From positions 1 to 61,171 of the forward strand of contig JAEXPQ010000041.1 of assembly GCA_023446735.1 (NCBI GenBank): 61,171 nucleotides of DNA, written 5' to 3'. A program made the translations under genes and the position numbers. The notes beneath the pieces were generated by a model. The model did not search any database. It worked only from the letters and a program-made list of their open reading frames with translations, and was not told where the DNA came from. This document shows, one piece after another, positions 7,844 to 13,983 of the stretch. This DNA is from Verrucomicrobiota bacterium. GTDB lineage: Bacteria > Verrucomicrobiota > Verrucomicrobiia > Opitutales > Opitutaceae. The first letter of the stretch is position 1. The number at the start of each line of letters is the position of its first letter.

Positions 7844-8868
7844 GCGCGGTCCCCGAGCTGCCGGTGGCGCGGTGGTGGCGGCCGTTGGCGGACGGGCGGG
7901 TCGAGTGCGAGCTGTGCCCGCGGCGGTGCCGGTTGCGGGAGGGTCAGGACGGCTTCTGCTTCTCGCGCGGCAACCGCGGCGGCGCGATGCGGCTGACGGC
8001 CTTCGGGCGCACGAGCGGTCTCGCGGTGGATCCGATCGAGAAGAAGCCGCTCGCGCAGTTTCTGCCCGGGACTCGGGTGCTGTCGTTCGGCACGGTGGGC
8101 TGCAACTTGGCGTGTCGTTTCTGCCAGAACTGGCGCATCACCCGGGCGGGGACGGAGCGGCTCGGGGCCGTGTCCGTGGCGGCGGAGGAGATCGCGGCCA
8201 CGGCGCGGCGCGAGCGCTGTGCGTCGGTGGCGTTCACTTACAACGACCCCGTGGTCTTCGCCGAGCAGGCGTTGGCGGTGGCGGCGGCGTGCCGGGCGGC
8301 CGGGGTGCGGACCGTGGCGGTGACCGCCGGGTACATCGAGCCGGCGGCGCGGGCCGAGTTCTTCGGGGGGATGGATGCGGCCAACGTGGACCTGAAGGCG
8401 TTCACCGAGGAGTTCTACGGACGGCAGTGCGGCGCGCGGCTGGCGCCGGTGCTCGCGACGCTCGCGTGGGTGCACCGCGAGACGCCGGTGTGGCTCGAGG
8501 TCACCACGCTCCTCATTCCCGGGCTCAACGACAGCGAGTCGGAGCTGGAGCGCGCGAGCGACTGGTTCGCCGCCACACTTGGGCCGGATGTGCCTTGGCA
8601 TTTCTCGGCCTTCCATCCGGACCACCTCATGCTCGAGCGCGCGCGGAGGGCGCCGGCGACCCTGGCCCGCGCGCGGGCGATCGCCCGCGCGAAAGGGATG
8701 CGCTACGTCTATACCGGCAACGTGCGCGACCGCGAGGGGGCGCGGACGTGGTGCCCGCACTGCGGCCGCTGTGTGATTGATCGCGATGGCTATCGGTTGG
8801 TCGCCTGCTTGGTGCGGAACGGGCGGTGCGAGTTCTGCGGTGGGCCGATCGCGGGCGTGTGGTCGTGA
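7840..8868 (+). CDS. AmmeMemoRadiSam-system radical SAM enzyme
   Basis: A 342-residue radical S-adenosylmethionine enzyme related to pyruvate-formate-lyase activating enzymes. The [4Fe-4S] motif CxxxCxxC appears as GCNLACRFCQNW around residue 88, after an N-terminal Cys cluster (CELCPRRCRLREG). A second zinc-ribbon-like Cys cluster closes the protein (WCPHCGRCV ... RCEFCGG). The sequence VAFTYNDPVVFAEQAL and the strand VNVDLKAF-like ANVDLKAFTEEFY are typical of this subfamily. Translation most likely begins at the GTG of a GTGA overlap with the upstream Memo-AMMECR1 fusion, so the two proteins are translationally coupled. Substrate is unknown; a role in radical-based protein or small-molecule modification is only inferred from the family. 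Confidence 0.92.
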   Translation: MSAVPELPVARWWRPLADGRVECELCPRRCRLREGQDGFCFSRGNRGGAMRLTAFGRTSGLAVDPIEKKPLAQFLPGTRVLSFGTVGCNLACRFCQNWRITRAGTERLGAVSVAAEEIAATARRERCASVAFTYNDPVVFAEQALAVAAACRAAGVRTVAVTAGYIEPAARAEFFGGMDAANVDLKAFTEEFYGRQCGARLAPVLATLAWVHRETPVWLEVTTLLIPGLNDSESELERASDWFAATLGPDVPWHFSAFHPDHLMLERARRAPATLARARAIARAKGMRYVYTGNVRDREGARTWCPHCGRCVIDRDGYRLVACLVRNGRCEFCGGPIAGVWS

Positions 8869-8896
8869 GCGCCGCCCGATCGTTGGACGAGGACGC

Positions 8897-8925
8897 AAAA
8901 AAAACCGGCCCGCAGAGGGGCCGGT
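8897..8925 (-). terminator. Rho-independent terminator of the coiled-coil gene
   Basis: An 8-bp perfect stem (ACCGGCCC at 8904-8911 with GGGCCGGT at 8918-8925) is flanked on the plus-strand left side by eight adenines (8897-8904). Read on the minus strand this is a GC stem followed by a U tract, just downstream of the gene ending at 8950. Confidence 0.85.
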
Positions 8926-8949
8926 CGGGAGAGGGGCGGTGCTCCGGCG

Positions 8950-9633
8950 CTACTTCTTTTCCTCGGGAACGGGCTTGCCGGCGCCTTCTGGGATCGCGAG
9001 CAGACCGGCGTTCATGAGGTCGATGTTCATGTCGTAGTGACGGCGGCGCTTGTAGTCGTCGGGATAGATGACGCGGCCGACCTCGATGCGGTGCTTGAGG
9101 GCGGCGAGGGCTTCGAGTTCGCGTTGGCGCTTGAGGGCGGCGAGACGGGCGGCCTCGCGTTCGGCCGCGCGCGCGGCTTCGTCGCCTTCGAGGGCGGCGA
9201 GGGCGGCGAGGCGCTTGGCCTCGGCTTCGGCGGCCTCCTGTTCGCGGAGGGCGGCGAGGCGTTTCGCCTCGAGTTCGGCCTGCTCGGCGGCGAGGCGGCG
9301 GGCCTCGGTCTCGGCGGCGAGGCGCTTGGCCTCGGCTTCGGCGGCGAGGCGGGCCTGGGCGGCGGCCTCGCGCTCCAAACGTTCCTGCTCGGCCTTGCGG
9401 GCGGCCTCCTCGGCTTCGCGCTGCGCCTTGAGGGCGGCAAGGCGCCGGGCCTCCACCTCGGCCTGCTCCTTGTGCTGGGCCTCGAGGCGGTCGCGCTCGG
9501 CCTGTTCGGCGGCGAGGGCTTTGCGCTGGGCGTCCTCCTCGCGGGCGACTTTGTCGGCATGGGCGCGGTAGGCGAAGAATCCGCCGAGTGCGAGCAGGAG
9601 GACGATGAGAGCGATGATGGCGCCACGTTTCAT
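8950..9633 (-). CDS. Membrane-anchored charged coiled-coil protein
   Basis: A 227-residue protein with one N-terminal membrane helix (IIALIVLLLALGGFFAY, residues 5-21). About 150 residues of highly charged Ala/Glu/Arg/Leu-rich helix follow, in which KRLAA, RRLAA and RLAAL blocks recur every 8-14 residues. It ends in a short globular tail (RVIYPDDYKRRRHYDMNIDLMNAG). The layout resembles TolA-like or other periplasm-spanning helical proteins, but there is no TonB/TolA C-terminal domain, so the name TolA is not justified. The start at 9633 is the first codon of the membrane segment; upstream codons look non-coding. It is a single gene with its own terminator. Function unknown. Confidence 0.8.
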   Translation of the reverse strand: MKRGAIIALIVLLLALGGFFAYRAHADKVAREEDAQRKALAAEQAERDRLEAQHKEQAEVEARRLAALKAQREAEEAARKAEQERLEREAAAQARLAAEAEAKRLAAETEARRLAAEQAELEAKRLAALREQEAAEAEAKRLAALAALEGDEAARAAEREAARLAALKRQRELEALAALKHRIEVGRVIYPDDYKRRRHYDMNIDLMNAGLLAIPEGAGKPVPEEKK

Positions 9634-9952
9634 GATGCGGAGTAGTTTGCGGTTGGTCGGAGCGGGCGGGTAGGAACCAAATGGCAGCCCGCCCGCCCGA
9701 GAGCAAGGGTCGCCACGGCGCCGCCCCCACAAAAACGGAGTTTTCGCAGGTCGCGCAGTCGGGAGGTGGTTAGACCGCGGCACCGGCGTAAAGTTCGCGG
9801 CAAAACGCGCCGGCACCGCCGTCGGTGCAGCCGACCGGCGCGAGCGGGTGTGCCGTCGGGAAACTCCGAGGGAACCATTCCCCGGGACCGGACGCCGGCG
9901 GGTCGGCGCCGGTCTCTCGTCGTCTCGGCGCCCGCCCGAACGGACCTCCGGC
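9634..9952. other. Intergenic region without a recognised gene
   Basis: About 320 bases lie between the coiled-coil gene and cysE, both on the minus strand. It holds a strong hairpin after cysE (see 9886-9914) and a second short perfect stem, GCACCG/CGGTGC with loop CCGT, near 9813-9828. The promoter of the coiled-coil gene must also be here, but I see no convincing -35/-10 pair. Confidence 0.5.
9886..9914 (-). terminator. Possible terminator hairpin after cysE
   Basis: GACCGG (9886-9891) and CGCCG (9893-9897) pair with CGGCG (9904-9908) and CCGGTC (9909-9914), giving an 11-bp stem with one bulged A and a 6-base loop, about 40 bp past the cysE stop. There is no clear U tract on the minus strand, so it may instead be a transcript-stabilising hairpin. 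Confidence 0.4.
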
Positions 9953-10882
9953 TCAGATCTCGTAGTTGTATCCTGCGAACGGCAGCTCGACCTCGAGCGC
10001 CTCGTGCTTGCGGCGGTGGCGCACGGAGAGGTTGGCGCCCTCGTAGGTCACGAGGCTGTGGGAGGGAACGGAGTTCATCAGCCAGACGTTGGAGCCGATG
10101 ATCGAGTGCGCGCCGACGAAGGTGTCGCCGCCGAGGATCGTGGCGCCGGCGTAGATGGTGACGTGGTCGCCGACATTCGGATGCCGCTTCACGCCCTTGA
10201 CCGGGTTGCCCTGCGGGTCGAGGGCGAACGACTTCGCGCCGAGCGTGACGCCCTGGTAGAGCTTCACGTGGTCGCCGATGGTCGCGGTCTCGCCAATGAC
10301 GACGCCCGTGCAATGGTCGACGAAGAAGTGGGTGCCGATGGTCGCGCCGGGGTGGATGTCGGCGCCGGTGCGCTCGTGGGCGAACTCGGTGAGCATGCGC
10401 GGGAGCAGCGGCACGCCGCGCCGGTAGAGGATGTTGGCGATGCGCTGGAGCGAGATCACCAGCACGCAGGGATAGGCGAGGATGATCTCGTCGTGGCTGC
10501 GGGCGGCGGGGTCGCCGGCGTAGGCGGCCTCGACGTCGGTCTGGATAAGTTTGCGGAGCGCCGGGAACTGCCCGAGCAGGTGGAGGCTCTCTTCGGCGGC
10601 GGCGCGTTGCGGGTCGGCATGGCCGGCGTACGCGAGGGCTTTGCCGATCTCGGCGCGCAGGCTGCGCTCGATCTCGGCGAGTTGGCCGCCGACGAGGCTG
10701 GCGACCTCGTCGCGGGTGGGCGCCTGTTTCTCGAAGAAGCCGGGGAAAAGCAGGTGCATGAAGCCGCGCGCGAGGGCGTCCACGGCGGCTTCGGACGGCA
10801 GGTTGGAGCCGTCGAGGTGGTTGATGCCGCCGTCCTGCAGGTAGGACTGGAGGAGGGCGGCTTTGATCTGGTCGAGTGACAT
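9953..10882 (-). CDS. cysE: Serine O-acetyltransferase
   Basis: A 309-residue serine acetyltransferase that makes O-acetylserine from serine and acetyl-CoA, the first step of cysteine synthesis. The N-terminal helical domain carries PALRKLIQTDVEAAYAGDPAA and YPCVLVISLQRIANILYRRG. The left-handed beta-helix is built of hexapeptide repeats (IHPGATIG, FVDHCTGVVIGETATIGDHV, LYQGVTLGA, HPNVGDHVTIYAGATILGG). The catalytic HP and DH-type histidines of the family are present (GADIHPGA, FVDHCTG). The long form with an extended N-terminal helix region resembles EpsC/CysE of Bacteroidetes and Verrucomicrobia. It starts 42 bp after ilvB, so both are probably one transcript for amino-acid synthesis. Confidence 0.93.
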   Translation of the reverse strand: MSLDQIKAALLQSYLQDGGINHLDGSNLPSEAAVDALARGFMHLLFPGFFEKQAPTRDEVASLVGGQLAEIERSLRAEIGKALAYAGHADPQRAAAEESLHLLGQFPALRKLIQTDVEAAYAGDPAARSHDEIILAYPCVLVISLQRIANILYRRGVPLLPRMLTEFAHERTGADIHPGATIGTHFFVDHCTGVVIGETATIGDHVKLYQGVTLGAKSFALDPQGNPVKGVKRHPNVGDHVTIYAGATILGGDTFVGAHSIIGSNVWLMNSVPSHSLVTYEGANLSVRHRRKHEALEVELPFAGYNYEI

Positions 10883-10924
10883 GGCGGCGGGCCGGGTAGG
10901 GCTCACGCGGAGTGGAGGCGACGT

Positions 10925-12691
10925 TTACTTGATGATCATGTCCTTCACGGTCTTGCCGGCGGGAATCATCGGGAGGACGTGCTCCGTGTACGGCACAATC
11001 ACGTCGAGGAGGAAGGGGCCGTCGTGGGCGAGCATCTCCTGGATGGCGGCGCGCAGCTCGCTCTTCTTGACGACGCGGCGGCCCTTCACGCCGAAGCCCT
11101 CCGCGATCTTGACGAAGTCGGGATAGAGCCCGTCGAGGTTCTCCGGGCCGCCGATGTTCTCCTTGTCGCCGAGGATGGTGTTGCCGCGGACGCTGTTGTA
11201 GAAACGGTCCTCCCACTGCACGACCATGCCGAGGTGCTGGTTGTTCAGGATCATGGCCTTGGCGCCGATCTTCTCGATCGCAGCTGTCGCCAACTCCTGG
11301 ATGTTCATGGTGAACGAGCCGTCGCCGTCGATGTCGACGACCTGCTTGTCCGGGCGGGCGACCTTGGCCCCGAGGGCGGCCGGGTAGCCGAAGCCCATCG
11401 CTCCCAGGCCGAGCGAGCTGATGTAGCGGCGCGGCTCGTCGAACGCGTAATACTGCGCGGCCCACATCTGGTGCTGGCCCACGCCGGTGACGACGATGGC
11501 CTCGCCCTTGGTGAGTTCGTAGAGGGCCTGGACGGCCTCCTGCGGGAGAATGTGCGGGCTCTGTTCGTAGGAGAACGGATACTCGCGCTTCCACGCGTCG
11601 CACTGGGCGCGCCACTCGGCGGTGTCGGGGGCGGGCGACTGGCGCTCGGCCTGGAGGGCGTTGAGGCGGGCGAGGGCGTGCTTGAGGTCACCGACGATGG
11701 GGAGGTGGACGCGCTTGTTCTTGTTGTGTTCGGAGGCGTCGATGTCGAGGTGGACGATCTTGGCGTGGCGCGCGAAGGCCTTGGTGTCGCCGGTCACGCG
11801 GTCGTCGAAGCGGGCGCCGAAGCACAGGAGGAGGTCGCAGTGGTCGCCGGCGAAGTTACCCGCGACGGTGCCGTGCATGCCGAACCAGCGCAGCGAGAGC
11901 GGGTGGGTCTCCGGGAACGCGCCGACGCCCATGAGGGTCGTTGTCACCGGGATCTGGTTGCGCTCGGCGAAGGTCTTCAGCTCGGTCGCGGCCTCGGCGG
12001 AGATGGCGCCGCCGCCCACGTAGAGGAGGGGCTTCTTCGCCTCGGCGAGGAGAGGGAGGATCGGGAGCAGCTGCTCGTCGGTGGCGTGTTTCTCCGGCTT
12101 GTAGGCGGGGAGCTGCATCTCGACCGGCCAGACGGGCGTGAACTTCGCCTGCTGGATGTCCTTCGGGATGTCGATGACGACCGGCCCGGGGCGGCCCGTG
12201 GTGGCGATGTGGAACGCCTCGCGGAAGATGCGCGGCAGGTCGTGCACGTTCATCACGAGGAAGCTGTGCTTCACGATCGGCAGCGTCATGCCGTAGAAGT
12301 CGGTCTCCTGGAACGCGCTTTTCCCGATGTACTTCGAGAACACCTGCCCGGTGATCGCGATCATCGGAATGCTGTCCATGTAGGCGTCGGCGATGGCGGA
12401 GACGAGGTTGGTCGCGCCCGGGCCGCTGGTGGCCATGCAGACGCCGGCCTTGCCGGTGACGCGCGCGTAGGCGTTGGCCGCGAAGCCGCCGCCCTGCTCG
12501 TGGCGCGGGAGGATGACGCGGAACTTGTCGGTCTTGGTGAACGCCTGGTGCAGCTCGAGCGACGCGCCGCCCGGGTACGCGAAGACGACATCGACGCCCT
12601 CGCGGATCAGGCATTCGGCCACGCAATCCGCGCCTTTCATCTCGCGGCTGGAGTGGGCGTGCGGGTGGGTGGAGGCGTTTTGGGCGGTCAT
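10925..12691 (-). CDS. ilvB: Acetolactate synthase, large (catalytic) subunit
   Basis: A 588-residue thiamine-diphosphate enzyme that condenses two pyruvates (or pyruvate and 2-oxobutyrate) in branched-chain amino acid synthesis. The catalytic Glu is in VFAYPGGASLELHQAF, followed by RHEQGGGFAANAYARVTG. The central FAD-type domain has LLYVGGGAISAEA and CDLLLCFGARFDDRVTG. The C-terminal ThDP/Mg motif starts with GDGSFTMNIQELATA and ends with an NN pair (ILNNQHLGMV). Length is normal for the family. No regulatory small subunit (IlvN) gene follows; cysE is next on the same strand. The start at 12691 gives a short unstructured leader before the conserved MKGADCVAECL. Confidence 0.96.
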   Translation of the reverse strand: MTAQNASTHPHAHSSREMKGADCVAECLIREGVDVVFAYPGGASLELHQAFTKTDKFRVILPRHEQGGGFAANAYARVTGKAGVCMATSGPGATNLVSAIADAYMDSIPMIAITGQVFSKYIGKSAFQETDFYGMTLPIVKHSFLVMNVHDLPRIFREAFHIATTGRPGPVVIDIPKDIQQAKFTPVWPVEMQLPAYKPEKHATDEQLLPILPLLAEAKKPLLYVGGGAISAEAATELKTFAERNQIPVTTTLMGVGAFPETHPLSLRWFGMHGTVAGNFAGDHCDLLLCFGARFDDRVTGDTKAFARHAKIVHLDIDASEHNKNKRVHLPIVGDLKHALARLNALQAERQSPAPDTAEWRAQCDAWKREYPFSYEQSPHILPQEAVQALYELTKGEAIVVTGVGQHQMWAAQYYAFDEPRRYISSLGLGAMGFGYPAALGAKVARPDKQVVDIDGDGSFTMNIQELATAAIEKIGAKAMILNNQHLGMVVQWEDRFYNSVRGNTILGDKENIGGPENLDGLYPDFVKIAEGFGVKGRRVVKKSELRAAIQEMLAHDGPFLLDVIVPYTEHVLPMIPAGKTVKDMIIK

Positions 12692-12882
12692 GGCAGCGTT
12701 GGCGTTAAGGGGCGGCCAAGGTTGGCGGAGGGCTCACGCTCGGCAAGGGCGGAGTGTGGTCGGGCCGCGGACAGTAGCGGATCCCCCAACCGCGGTGTTG
12801 GCGGGCGGCGTTGGGCTGTTGGCGGGCGGCGGACCGGGCCTGCCGGCTTGCGCTCTGCGGCGTGCAGGTTCGGAATGCGCGC

Positions 12883-13665
12883 GTGATTTCACTGCTATTC
12901 ATCGGCGACATTGTCGGACGGCCCGGGCGCGAGGTCGTGAAGACCAAGATCGCGGCGCTGCGCGAGCAGTGGTCGCTGGATTTCGTCATCGCCAACGCCG
13001 AGAACTCCGCCGCCGGAGCCGGCATCACCGGCCTGATCGCGCGCGACCTGCTCGGCAACGGGGTCGATGTGATCACGCTCGGCGACCATGTGTGGGACCA
13101 GAAGGGGTTCGAGAGCGAGATTGGGCAGTTCGAGCGTGTGTGCCGGCCCGCGAACCTGCCGGCGGCCTGTCCCGGCGCCGAACGGGTAGTCGTCGAGAAG
13201 AACGGGTTCCGGCTCGGTGTGTTCACTGTTTTGGGACGCAACTTCATCGGCCTAAAGGGCGACTGCCCGTTCGCCGCGGCGGACCGCCTGCTGAAGGCTT
13301 CCGAGGCCGACTGCGACGCGGTCTTCGTCGAGGTGCACATGGAAGCGACCTCCGAGAAGATCGCGATGGGCTGGTACTTGGACGGCCGCGCACTGGCGGT
13401 GGTCGGCACGCACACGCATGTGCCGACGGCGGATGCGACGGTGTTGCCGAAAGGAACGGCTTACCTCACGGACGCCGGCATGACCGGGCCGTACGAGTCG
13501 GTGCTCGGGCGCGACATCCAGGCGGTCATCGGCCGGTTCGTCGACGGCATGCCGCGGCGTTTCGAGGTGGCGACGAACGACGTGCGGATTTCCGGCGTGC
13601 TGGTGCGCTACGACGAGAAGGCGAAGCGCGCGGTGTCCTGCGAGCTCGTGACCGAGCGGGCGTGA
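12883..13665 (+). CDS. YmdB-type metallophosphoesterase (TIGR00282 family)
   Basis: A 260-residue calcineurin-like phosphoesterase of the YmdB family, members of which hydrolyse 2',3'-cyclic nucleotides. Metal-binding motifs occur in order: FIGDIVGRPGRE (Asp), NAENSAAGAGIT (Asn), TLGDHVWDQ (Asp/His), EVHMEATSEKIAMGWYLDG (His), and VGTHTHVPTAD (two His). The GTG at 12883 is chosen as the start because it begins the first beta-strand (ISLLFIGDIVG) directly; an upstream ATG at 12811 would add 24 residues unlike the family. It is divergently placed relative to ilvB with about 190 bp between them. Confidence 0.9.
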   Translation: MISLLFIGDIVGRPGREVVKTKIAALREQWSLDFVIANAENSAAGAGITGLIARDLLGNGVDVITLGDHVWDQKGFESEIGQFERVCRPANLPAACPGAERVVVEKNGFRLGVFTVLGRNFIGLKGDCPFAAADRLLKASEADCDAVFVEVHMEATSEKIAMGWYLDGRALAVVGTHTHVPTADATVLPKGTAYLTDAGMTGPYESVLGRDIQAVIGRFVDGMPRRFEVATNDVRISGVLVRYDEKAKRAVSCELVTERA

Positions 13666-13784
13666 GCGGCGGGGTGGATCGTCGCGGAGATCGGCGAGGT
13701 TGTGAGCCACTCATGGGTTTCCGCCCATCGGCGGAAACTTGGAAGTGTCCTGCGGCTAATCGCCGCGGGGGTGACGGTTGCCGG

Positions 13785-13803
13785 CGCCCGCTGATCGCGG
13801 GCG
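13785..13803 (+). terminator. Possible terminator hairpin of the phosphoesterase gene
   Basis: CGCCCGC (13785-13791) and GCGGGCG (13797-13803) form a perfect 7-bp stem with loop TGATC. The bases after it, TTGTGG, are only weakly U-rich. Confidence 0.35.
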
Positions 13804-13879
13804 TTGTGGCGCCGCTCGCGTGAGCGGTGCCTGGTCTATTGTGACGGACGGCGGCGGAGTGTCCGTCCCTGCTGCGGGC

Positions 13880-13905
13880 AACAAATTGCCCCGGTGGCGC
13901 GGGGC
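13880..13905 (-). terminator. Rho-independent terminator of the M16 peptidase gene
   Basis: GCCCCG (13888-13893) pairs with CGGGGC (13900-13905) around a 6-base loop. On the minus strand the stem is followed by AATTTGTT (13887-13880), about 80 bp beyond the peptidase stop codon. Confidence 0.6.
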
Positions 13906-13983
13906 CGCCCGGGGCGGATGCGATTGATCGCACGGAGCGAGCGTGGCTGCGCGCGATCGAGGGTGTGAGGAGCTGGCCGCGGG

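Larger units (their letters stand above)
13666..13983. other. Convergent intergenic region with hairpins
   Basis: About 320 bases between two convergent genes. It holds candidate terminators for each strand (13785-13803 and 13880-13905). I see no gene or further structure in the remainder. Confidence 0.5.

Noticed and set aside
8950..9633. Naming the coiled-coil protein TolA.
   Set aside because: Only the helical composition is similar; the TolA C-terminal domain and tol neighbours are absent.
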